From Nonomuraea harbinensis (GTDB lineage Bacteria; Actinomycetota; Actinomycetes; Streptosporangiales; Streptosporangiaceae): DNA of 64,000 bases. Shown piece by piece: positions 8,052-14,971 of the stretch (positions are counted from its first letter, which is position 1; the number at the start of each line of letters is the position of its first letter). Under the pieces are notes generated by a model. That model saw nothing but the letters and a program-made list of their open reading frames with translations, did not search any database and had not been told where the DNA came from. A program made the position numbers and the translations under genes. The stretch spans positions 62,001 to 126,000 of the forward strand of contig NZ_JAHKRN010000020.1 of the NCBI RefSeq assembly GCF_019396385.1, given 5' to 3'.

Positions 8052-9083
8052 ATGAGAACGACCAGCAGGTACCGGGCCGCCGCGCGGATGATCGCCGTCA
8101 TCGGCGTCGTCTCGCTGGCCGCCGCCTGTGCGGGCAACGGGGGCGACGGGGGCACCACCGGCGGCGGCGACACCGCAGGCTACCCGGACCAGAACATCAC
8201 CTTCGTCGTGCCGTTCAGCGCGGGCGGCCCGACCGACACGGTCACCCGCATGATCGCCGAGCCGATGGCGGCCAAGCTCGGCGCCAAGATCGTCGTACAG
8301 AACGTCGAGGGCGCGGGCGGCACCGTCGGGGCCGGCGAGGTCGCGCGGGCCGAACCCGACGGCTACACCGTGCTCATGCACCACATCGGCATGTCGACGG
8401 CGCCCGCCCTCTACCAGAACCTCGGCTACCAGCCGCTGGAGAGCTTCGAGACGGTCGGGCTCGTCACCGAGGTGCCGATGACGGTCGTCGCCCGCAAGGA
8501 CTTCGCGCCCGCGACGCTCCAGGACCTCGTGACCCACGTGAAGGCGAACGCCGACAAGGTCACGCTGGCCAACGCCGGCATCGGCGCCGCGTCCCACCTG
8601 TGCGGGCTGCTGTTCCAGACCGCCGCGGGCGTCAAGCTGCAGGAGGTCCCGTACGAGGGCACCGGCCCGGCGCTGACCGACCTCGTCGGCGGCCAGGTCG
8701 ACTTCATGTGCGACCAGACGACCAACACCAGCGGCCAGATCTCCGCGGGCGAGGTCAAGGCGTACGCGGTCACCACGCCGGAGCGGGTCAAGAGCCTGCC
8801 CGACCTGCCGACCACGGCCGAGGCGGGGCTGCCCGGCCTGGAGGTCAGCGTGTGGCACGGCCTCTACGTCCCGAAGGGCACCCCGCAGGACGCCGTCCAG
8901 AAGCTGTCCGAGGCGCTGAAGACGGCGCTGGCCGACCAGAAGGTCGTCGACCAGATGGCCAAGCTCGGCACCGCGCCGGTCCCGGCCGAGAGCGCCACCC
9001 CCGAGGCGCACCGGACCAAGCTCCAGGAGCAGCTCGGCACCTGGGCGAAGGTCATCGCCGACGCCGGGATCAAGGCTTCCTGA
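8052..9083 (+). CDS. tctC: Tripartite tricarboxylate transporter substrate-binding lipoprotein
   Basis: A 343-residue Bug/TctC-family protein. Signal peptide with lipobox LAAAC near residue 24, followed by a Gly/Asp-rich linker, then ITFVVPFSAGGPTDTVTRMIAEPM, which is the carboxylate-binding P-loop of the family, and VVQNVEGAGGTVGAGEVA. GTGPALTDLVGGQVDFMCDQ and VWHGLYVPKGTPQ are further family marks. It binds a carboxylate outside the membrane and delivers it to TctAB. The ATG at 8052 follows GGAGG; a start 24 nt upstream is possible. First gene of tctCBA. Confidence 0.93.
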   Translation: MRTTSRYRAAARMIAVIGVVSLAAACAGNGGDGGTTGGGDTAGYPDQNITFVVPFSAGGPTDTVTRMIAEPMAAKLGAKIVVQNVEGAGGTVGAGEVARAEPDGYTVLMHHIGMSTAPALYQNLGYQPLESFETVGLVTEVPMTVVARKDFAPATLQDLVTHVKANADKVTLANAGIGAASHLCGLLFQTAAGVKLQEVPYEGTGPALTDLVGGQVDFMCDQTTNTSGQISAGEVKAYAVTTPERVKSLPDLPTTAEAGLPGLEVSVWHGLYVPKGTPQDAVQKLSEALKTALADQKVVDQMAKLGTAPVPAESATPEAHRTKLQEQLGTWAKVIADAGIKAS

Positions 9084-9084
9084 C

Positions 9085-9546
9085 GTGGAGCACCGCCGGT
9101 CCTTCCCCGACGTCCTCGCCGGGGGGATCTTCGTCCTGATCGGTGGCGCGTTCGTGGTGGGGTCGCTCGGCTACGAGCTGGGCACCCCGCTGCGGATGGG
9201 CCCCGGCGCCTTCCCGCTGCTCGTCGGCGCGCTCGTGGCCGCCCTGGGCCTGGCGATCGTGGTCAAGGGGCTGGTCGCCGGCGAGATGATCGACTTCGGC
9301 ACGATCCCCTGGCGCGCGGTCGCCGTCATCACGCTCGCGCTGATGTTCTTCGGATTCACCGTACGGGGCCTCGGGTTCGTGCCGACGTCGGCCGTCACCG
9401 CCCTGCTCACCACGCTGGCCAGTAAGCACGTACGGCCGCTCACCGCCGTGGTCGTCGCGGCCGGGCTCACCGTGGCCAGCACGCTCATCTTCGTCGTCGG
9501 CCTCCAGCTGCGGATCCCGCTCTGGGGCCCGTGGCTCGGATTCTGA
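9085..9546 (+). CDS. tctB: Tripartite tricarboxylate transporter small membrane subunit
   Basis: A 153-residue TctB-family protein with four predicted helices: residues 9-27 (LAGGIFVLIGGAFVVGSL), about 45-65, 75-97 and 115-150. The segment GTPLRMGPGAFPLLVGALVAALGLAIV is the TctB signature. It begins at a GTG 1 nt after the tctC stop, so expression is coupled. It pairs with TctA in the membrane; alone it has no known activity. Confidence 0.9.
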   Translation: MEHRRSFPDVLAGGIFVLIGGAFVVGSLGYELGTPLRMGPGAFPLLVGALVAALGLAIVVKGLVAGEMIDFGTIPWRAVAVITLALMFFGFTVRGLGFVPTSAVTALLTTLASKHVRPLTAVVVAAGLTVASTLIFVVGLQLRIPLWGPWLGF

Positions 9547-9566
9547 CGCGGCATCCGGATTGAGGC

Positions 9567-11072
9567 ATGGACCTACTCGAAAACCTCGCGCTCGGCCTCT
9601 CGACCGCTCTCCTGCTGCAGAACGTCCTCTGGTGCTTCGTGGGAGTGCTGCTCGGGACGATGGTCGGCGTGCTGCCCGGCATCGGGCCGACGGCGACGGT
9701 GGCGATGCTGCTGCCGATCACCTTCAGCTTCGAGCCGGTGACGGCGCTGATCATGCTGGCCGGCATCTACTACGGCGCGCAGTACGGCGGCTCGACCACC
9801 GCCATCCTGATCAACCTGCCCGGTGAGTCGTCCGCGGCCGTCACCGCGCTGGACGGGCACGAGATGGCCCGCCAGGGCAGGGCCGGCGCCGCCCTGGCCA
9901 CCGCGGCGATCGGGTCCTTCATCGCGGGCACGGTCGCCACGGTCGTGCTCGCCGTCGCGGCGCCGCCGCTGGCCCGCGTCGCGTTGCAGTTCGGCCCCGC
10001 CGAGTACTTCGCGCTGGTGCTGTTCGGCCTGATCGTGTCGATCGCGCTGGCGCGCGGCACCGCGCTCAAGGCCCTCGCGATGATCTTCCTGGGCGTCCTG
10101 CTCGGCACGGTCGGCCAGGACATCTACACCGGCACCCCCCGGTTCACCTTCGACCAGCGCGAACTGTACGGCGGGATCGACTTCGTGTCGGTCGCCGTCG
10201 GCATGTTCGGCGTGGCCGAGATCCTGCGCAACCTGGAGAACGAGCAGACGCGCACGGCGATCGTCGACAAGGTGCGGAACCTCTGGCCGACCCGGGAGGA
10301 CCGGCGCCGCATCGTCGCCCCCATCCTGCGCGGCACCGGTCTCGGCGCGGCGCTCGGGGTCCTGCCCGGCGGTGGCCACGTGCTGGCCTCGTTCACCTCG
10401 TACGCCGTCGAGAAGCGGATCTCGAAGCGGCCGCAGGAGTTCGGGCACGGCGCGATCGAGGGCGTCGCCGGCCCCGAGTCGGCGAACAACGCCGCGGCGC
10501 AGACGTCGTTCATCCCGCTGCTCACCCTGGGCCTGCCGGCCCACCCGGTGATGGCGCTGATGATCGGCGCGTTCATCGTGCACGGCATCACCCCCGGCCC
10601 GAACGTCATCACCGACGAGCCCGCGCTGTTCTGGGGCCTGATCGCGTCGATGTGGATCGGCAACGTGCTGCTCGTGCTGCTGAACCTGCCGCTGATCGGC
10701 ATGTGGGTGCGCATGCTGCGCATCCCGTACCAGGTGCTGTTCCCGATGATCATCCTGTTCGCCTCGATCGGCACGTACTCCCTGGGGTTCAACGCCTACG
10801 ACGTCTACGCGATCGTGCTCTTCGGGCTCCTGGGCTACATCCTGATCAAGTGCGGCTGCGAGCCGGCCCCGCTGCTGCTCGGCTTCGTCCTCGGCCCCCT
10901 GCTGGAGGAGAACCTGCGGCGGGCGCTGATCATCTCCCGCGGCGACGCGACGGTCTTCCTGACCCGGCCGATCTCCGCGGTGCTCCTGGCCCTGTCGGTG
11001 GCGGCGCTCGCCCTCTCCGTCCTCCCGGCGATCCGCAAGCGCCGCGAGCAGGTGTTCACCGAGGACGAGTGA
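9567..11072 (+). CDS. tctA: Tripartite tricarboxylate transporter large membrane subunit
   Basis: A 501-residue TctA-family transporter with about 11-12 helices. Family motifs: GVLPGIGPTATVAMLLP near residue 35, YYGAQYGGSTTAILINLPGE, and GVLPGGGHVLASFTSYAVEK plus EGVAGPESANNAA in the second half, which are the inverted-repeat substrate motifs. It translocates the carboxylate delivered by TctC with a cation gradient. Starts 20 nt after tctB. Its last 17 nt overlap the convergent DUF1275 gene. A diverged copy of its last 23 codons lies at 12295-12363. Confidence 0.95.
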   Translation: MDLLENLALGLSTALLLQNVLWCFVGVLLGTMVGVLPGIGPTATVAMLLPITFSFEPVTALIMLAGIYYGAQYGGSTTAILINLPGESSAAVTALDGHEMARQGRAGAALATAAIGSFIAGTVATVVLAVAAPPLARVALQFGPAEYFALVLFGLIVSIALARGTALKALAMIFLGVLLGTVGQDIYTGTPRFTFDQRELYGGIDFVSVAVGMFGVAEILRNLENEQTRTAIVDKVRNLWPTREDRRRIVAPILRGTGLGAALGVLPGGGHVLASFTSYAVEKRISKRPQEFGHGAIEGVAGPESANNAAAQTSFIPLLTLGLPAHPVMALMIGAFIVHGITPGPNVITDEPALFWGLIASMWIGNVLLVLLNLPLIGMWVRMLRIPYQVLFPMIILFASIGTYSLGFNAYDVYAIVLFGLLGYILIKCGCEPAPLLLGFVLGPLLEENLRRALIISRGDATVFLTRPISAVLLALSVAALALSVLPAIRKRREQVFTEDE

Positions 11073-11760
11073 GCCCGGCCATCGTGAGGGCGGCGAGCAC
11101 GGTGACGAGCGGGATGGCCGGCAGCGCGGCGGGGACCAGCGTGACCACCAGGGTCCCCGCCGCCGCCCCGACCACGACCGCCGTCAGGATGGCGATGTCG
11201 CGCACCATGGCGCCCGCCAGGCCGCCGGAGGTGAGCAGGGCGGCGATGACGCCGGTCAGCGTCCCCGTCAGGTACGTCGTCGACACCACCCGGCGGCCGC
11301 CCAGGGCGCGCATCGCCGCGCTCTGCAACCCCATCGCCATCGCCGTCAGAACCAGCAGGACGTGCAGCGCCACGGCGGACGGGCGGCCGCCGGTCACCTC
11401 CCAGCCCACCGCGAACGCCACCAGCGCGAGCAGCTCCGCGCCGAGCACGGCGATCATCCCGCCGCGGCCCGCGACGCCGGTGCCGGCGGCGACCCCCAGC
11501 ACGTACCCGATGACCGCGGTGACGGTGGTGAGCAGGTGCGCGAGGTCGGCGGTGCCGATCGCGTAGCCGGACACCACCAGGTTGCCGGTCATGACACTGC
11601 TGAACACCCCGCCGAGCCGGATGAAACTGGCCGCGTCGACCGCTCCGGTGCCGACGGTGAGCACGACGGCCATGGCGGTGAGCGGAAGGTCCAGCCGCTC
11701 TCGCCCCATCAGCGGCGCGTCACGGGCCCACGACCGTCCCGCATCGCATCCTCCCCACAT
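11056..11760 (-). CDS. DUF1275 (YoaK-family) membrane protein
   Basis: A 234-residue protein of six predicted helices. LTVGTGAVDAASFIRLGGVFSSVMTGNLVVSG near the N-terminus is the DUF1275 hallmark, and ALGGRRVVSTTYLTGTLTGVI appears in the middle. Function is unknown for the family. The tail overlaps tctA by 17 nt in convergent orientation. A later in-frame ATG at 11709 (MGRERLDLPL) is an alternative start that would remove 17 residues not usual in the family. Confidence 0.85.
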   Translation of the reverse strand: MWGGCDAGRSWARDAPLMGRERLDLPLTAMAVVLTVGTGAVDAASFIRLGGVFSSVMTGNLVVSGYAIGTADLAHLLTTVTAVIGYVLGVAAGTGVAGRGGMIAVLGAELLALVAFAVGWEVTGGRPSAVALHVLLVLTAMAMGLQSAAMRALGGRRVVSTTYLTGTLTGVIAALLTSGGLAGAMVRDIAILTAVVVGAAAGTLVVTLVPAALPAIPLVTVLAALTMAGLTRPR

Positions 11761-11884
11761 CCGATGTCAACGCTCCGTACCCATTCCACCACGAAGCGCC
11801 ATCACATGCCTGACACGCGCGGCCGATGGAATGCGAGCGCGGTCGCCGCCGTTGTCGGAAGTGCGAGCCCGACCATGGGTCCGC

Positions 11885-11927
11885 CCGGACGAGACGCGCC
11901 GTACCCGGCCTGCAAAGACGACGCTCC
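11885..11927 (+). promoter_or_regulatory. Guanidine-III riboswitch (mini ykkC-III class)
   Basis: The stretch starts CCGGACGAGACGCGCCGTAC, then CCGG, a short linker, AAAGACGACGC. This follows the guanidine-III consensus as I recall it from Thermobifida fusca (CCGGACGAGGTGCGCCGTAC ... AAGACGGCGC). The 5' CCGG pairs with the later CCGG, and GCGCCGT can pair with ACGACGC, with one apparent mismatch, to form the pseudoknot. It ends next to a palindrome holding the Shine-Dalgarno site of the exporter gene, so guanidine binding would free translation. Identification is by motif memory, not by covariance search. Confidence 0.8.
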
Positions 11928-11941
11928 TTTCATGAAAGGAG
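11924..11941 (+). promoter_or_regulatory. RBS-sequestering hairpin of the riboswitch
   Basis: CTCCTTTCATGAAAGGAG is a perfect 18-nt palindrome. Its right arm (AAAGGAG) is the Shine-Dalgarno site, 5 nt ahead of the exporter ATG. Its left arm abuts the last nucleotides of the riboswitch pseudoknot strand, so the two structures should compete. This gives a clear translational switch. Confidence 0.7.
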
Positions 11942-11946
11942 CCGTC

Positions 11947-12270
11947 ATGGCTTGGATCATGCTGGTCGCCGCGGGTCTCTTCGAGATCGCCATGGCCTAC
12001 GCGCTCAAGCAGAGCAACGGGTTCTCGCAGTTGCTGCCGAGCATCGGTTTCGTCGTCTTCGCCGTGCTCAGCTTCGGTCTGCTCGCGCTCGCACTCAAGA
12101 CCCTCGACGTCGGTACGGCCTATGCCGTCTGGACAGGCATCGGCGCGGTCGGGACCGCCGCGCTGGGCATGATCCTGCTGGGAGAGAGCGTGTCCCTCCT
12201 GAAGCTCGCCTCGATCACCCTCATCATCGCCGGCGTGGTCGGCCTCAACCTGGCGAGCGGGGGCCACTGA
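11947..12270 (+). CDS. SMR-family exporter, Gdx/SugE-like (guanidinium)
   Basis: A 107-residue four-helix small multidrug resistance protein. The essential Glu is in LFEIAMAYAL (residue 13). LDVGTAYAVWTGIGAVGTAALGMILLGES is the Gdx/SugE type rather than the EmrE type. It works as an antiparallel dimer exchanging protons for a small cation. The riboswitch directly upstream makes guanidinium the likely substrate. Single-gene form, not a paired SMR. The gene is followed by a fragment of tctA and a strong hairpin. Confidence 0.9.
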   Translation: MAWIMLVAAGLFEIAMAYALKQSNGFSQLLPSIGFVVFAVLSFGLLALALKTLDVGTAYAVWTGIGAVGTAALGMILLGESVSLLKLASITLIIAGVVGLNLASGGH

Positions 12271-12294
12271 CGGGCCCGGATCCGAGGACGCCCG

Positions 12295-12363
12295 GCGGCC
12301 CTGGTCATCACCGTCCTCCCGGCCACCCGCAAGCGCCGCGAGCAGGTGTTCACCGAAAACGAC
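12295..12363 (+). pseudogene. Remnant of a second tctA 3' end
   Basis: Twenty-three codons (starting GCG GCC CTG) read ALVITVLPATRKRREQVF plus three more residues. Seventeen of 23 match the C-terminus of TctA encoded at 11004-11072. No stop follows at the matching place and no upstream TctA sequence precedes it. It is a diverged duplicate tail, left by an old duplication or by insertion of the DUF1275-exporter segment. Confidence 0.65.
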
Positions 12364-12377
12364 CAGGTCAGGGAAGC

Positions 12378-12443
12378 GCGGGAGGAGGCGTCATGCGCGG
12401 CTCCGTCGCCACGGCTTCGGCGATGCGCACCGCCTCCTCCCGC
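12378..12443. terminator. Bidirectional terminator-like hairpin
   Basis: GCGGGAGGAGGCG at 12378-12390 is the exact reverse complement of CGCCTCCTCCCGC at 12431-12443, with a further TGCGC/GCGCA pairing inside. It lies between the convergent exporter and response-regulator genes, so it can end both transcripts. No T-tract, as is common in GC-rich actinomycetes. Confidence 0.6.
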
Positions 12444-12470
12444 ACGAGCGATCGGTTGGTGCACGGGCGC

Positions 12471-13148
12471 TTACTCATGAGAGCCGCAGAGCCCGGTCTG
12501 GTAGGCGATCACGACCAGTTGCGCGCGGTCGCGCGCCCCCAGCTTTCCCATGATGCGGCTGACGTGGGTACGCGCGGTGGCCGGGCTCAGGAACAGCGCG
12601 GCACCGATCTCCTCGTTGCTCATGCCCTGTCCCACCTGCGCGAGCACCTCGCGCTCACGCTCGGTCAGCACGGCGAGCCGGTCCTCCCCGGACTTGGCCG
12701 CCCGGCGCCGCGCCGTGAACTGGCTGATGAGCCGACGGGTCACCCGGGGCGCGAGCAGCGCGTCGCCGGCGGCGATCACCCGGATGGCGTGCAGCAGTTC
12801 GGCGGGGCCCGCGTCCTTGAGCAGGAAGCCGCTCGCCCCCGCCTGCAGCGCCTCGAAGACGTTGTCGTCGGTGTCGTACGTGGTCAGGATGAGCACCTTG
12901 ACCTGCTCCAGCCCGTTGGTCTCGGCGATCTGGCCGGTCGCGCGGATCCCGTCCAGCCGGGGCATGCGGATGTCCATGAGCACGACGTCGGGGCGGGTGG
13001 CGCGGGCCAGCTCGACGGCCTCCGCGCCGTTGGTGGCCTCACCGACCACCGCGATGTCGTCCTCCAAGTCGAGCAGCACCTTGAAACCGGAGCGGACCAG
13101 GCGTTCGTCGTCGGCGAGCAGCACCTTGATCGGTAACGTGCCGGTCAC
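12471..13148 (-). CDS. NarL/LuxR-family response regulator
   Basis: A 225-residue regulator. Receiver domain at 8-125 with acidic LLADDERLVRSGF, phospho-Asp in DVVLMDIRMPRLDG, Thr in ILTTYDTDD and Lys in FLLKDAGP. LuxR-type helix-turn-helix at 158-220 (LTEREREVLAQVGQGMSNEEIGAALFLSPATARTHV, split here across the motif). Its GTG/ATG overlaps the upstream histidine kinase stop by 4 nt, so the pair is coupled. Targets unknown. Confidence 0.93.
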   Translation of the reverse strand: MTGTLPIKVLLADDERLVRSGFKVLLDLEDDIAVVGEATNGAEAVELARATRPDVVLMDIRMPRLDGIRATGQIAETNGLEQVKVLILTTYDTDDNVFEALQAGASGFLLKDAGPAELLHAIRVIAAGDALLAPRVTRRLISQFTARRRAAKSGEDRLAVLTEREREVLAQVGQGMSNEEIGAALFLSPATARTHVSRIMGKLGARDRAQLVVIAYQTGLCGSHE

Positions 13149-14395
13149 GAGCGCGACCCGACAGGGGAGAGCGGCAGGCGGGCGCTGACCTCGAACCCGC
13201 CGCCTGGCCGCGACCGCGCGTCTAGCTCGCCGCCGAGCAGCAGGCAGCGCTCGCGCATCCCGCTGATCCCGCGGCCGGACGACGGCGAGCCGCCGGCGCG
13301 GGCCGGCACGTGCGAAGACTCGCGCCGGCCCTCGTCGGTCACCCGGATCCGCAGGGCGTCGAGCCCGGGTTCGAGCACCACCGTCACCCGGGTCGGGCCG
13401 ACGTGGCGGACCACGTTCGTGATCGACTCCTGCACGATGCGGTACGCGGCGCTGCCCACCGCGCTCGGCAGCGGCGTGATCGGCGAGCTCTGCTCGAGGC
13501 TGATATCCAGCCCCGCGTCGCGGGCCTTGCCGGTGAGCTCGTGGATCTCGTCGAAGCCGGGGTACGGCTCGCGTTCGTCGCCGTCGCGCAGGACGCCGAG
13601 GATGGCCCGCATCTCGCGCAGCGCCCGCGAACTGGTCTGCTCGATCGTGCGCAGCGCCTCGCGGGCCTGCTCAGGCCGCTTGTCCAGCACATGGGCGGTG
13701 ACACCGGACTGCACGTTGATGATGGCGATGGCGTGGGCGACGGTGTCGTGGACCTCGCGGGCGATGCGCAGCCGCTCGGCGTCGACCCGCGCCCTGGCCT
13801 CTTCCTCCCTGGAACGTTCGGCCAGCTCCGCCCGCTCCTGCGCGTCGGCCGCGATGACCCGGCGTGACCGTACGGACTCGCCCAGGGTCGTACTGATCAC
13901 CGAGGCGCCGATCCGGAAGAAGACCCAGCCGACCGCCACCCGCGGCTCGATGTCCGCCGCGGCGACCAGCCAGACGACGCCGAGCACGGTGATGCCCCCG
14001 GCGGCGACCTGCAGCGACCGGCGGCCGTCGCCGTAGGCGGCGAGCGTGTACAGGACGATGAAGAGGGCGAGGCTGGACAGCTGGTCGGGGAAGCCGAGAC
14101 TGTAATAGACGGCGTTGGCCAGGGCCACGACCGCGAACACCGCGACGGGCCACCGGTGGCGGGCGGCCAGCGCCAGGCCGCCGACGATCAGCAGGACGTA
14201 GCCCGCGTTCCCGAAGTCGTCCAGTTGCCTGGCGATCGGCTTGAACGTCGTGAAGTCCGCGACCCCTTCGAAATGCACCAGTGCGCCCTGGATCTGGACC
14301 ACGGCGACGAACAGCGCCAGCAGCACGTCCGATAACCAGGGCGACCGGCGCGAGAACCAGGCGGACGTCAGCTGCGGCAGCGCTCGCAGACCCAT
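13145..14395 (-). CDS. NarL-family sensor histidine kinase
   Basis: A kinase of about 416 residues with an N-terminal five- or six-helix membrane region (to about residue 165), then an Arg/Glu-rich coiled coil, HisKA_3 with the phospho-His in RIAREVHDTVAHAIA, and HATPase_c with ESITNVVRHVG and GRGISGMRERCLLLGG. The start is either 14395 (MGLRAL) or 14410; the shorter form is preferred because its N-terminus runs straight into the amphipathic lead. Partner of the downstream regulator. The upstream divergent unit is the DUF6220-multicopper oxidase operon, a possible target. Confidence 0.9.
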   Translation of the reverse strand: MGLRALPQLTSAWFSRRSPWLSDVLLALFVAVVQIQGALVHFEGVADFTTFKPIARQLDDFGNAGYVLLIVGGLALAARHRWPVAVFAVVALANAVYYSLGFPDQLSSLALFIVLYTLAAYGDGRRSLQVAAGGITVLGVVWLVAAADIEPRVAVGWVFFRIGASVISTTLGESVRSRRVIAADAQERAELAERSREEEARARVDAERLRIAREVHDTVAHAIAIINVQSGVTAHVLDKRPEQAREALRTIEQTSSRALREMRAILGVLRDGDEREPYPGFDEIHELTGKARDAGLDISLEQSSPITPLPSAVGSAAYRIVQESITNVVRHVGPTRVTVVLEPGLDALRIRVTDEGRRESSHVPARAGGSPSSGRGISGMRERCLLLGGELDARSRPGGGFEVSARLPLSPVGSRS

Positions 14396-14557
14396 GTCTT
14401 GATCGTACAACTTTGACCGGCTTCGGGATCCCGCTCCGGTGCGTGATCAAGGTACGACGAAGGGCGTAGCGGGCCCGTTCTTCGTACGCGTATTGACGTA
14501 GTCGGCGTCATCCCTCGTCGGAAGCGCCCCGCCCTGCCCGGCGTGACGATCCCCAGT

Positions 14558-14971
14558 ATGAGAAAACTCTTCACCGGGCTGGCGGCACTGCTGATGCTCG
14601 CCATCGTCGCGCAGTTCTTCCTAGCCGCCGTCGGCGCGTTCGACAGCGCGCCCACGGAGGAGGCCTTCGCGCCGCACCGCCTGCTCGGGTACTCGATGCT
14701 CGTCCTGGCGGTGCTGACCACGATCATCGGCGCCGTCGCCCGGATGCCGGGGCAGCTCATCGGGCGGGCCGGGCTGGTCGTCGGGCTGGTGATCGTGCAG
14801 GTGCTGATCCGCGAGATCGCCAAGGCGATCGGCGACGGCTCGACCGCCGGGCCACTCGTCTTCGGCCTGCACGCGCTCAACGCGCTGTTCATCATGGGCG
14901 TGGCCGAGTCGGTCCTCCGGCGGTCACGGCAGACGTGGGAACCGGCCAAGACGGGCCGGCTCGTGTCATGA
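14558..14971 (+). CDS. DUF6220-like four-helix membrane protein
   Basis: A 137-residue protein with four hydrophobic helices (about 4-28, 43-63, 71-90 and 100-122). MRKLFTGLAALLMLAIVAQF, PHRLLGYSMLVLAVLTTI and HALNALFIMGVAESVLRR are what I recall of DUF6220 proteins. His residues near the second and fourth helices could bind haem, but there is no proof. Its stop overlaps the multicopper oxidase start (ATGA), so the two are an operon and may form an oxidase module in the membrane. Confidence 0.75.
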   Translation: MRKLFTGLAALLMLAIVAQFFLAAVGAFDSAPTEEAFAPHRLLGYSMLVLAVLTTIIGAVARMPGQLIGRAGLVVGLVIVQVLIREIAKAIGDGSTAGPLVFGLHALNALFIMGVAESVLRRSRQTWEPAKTGRLVS

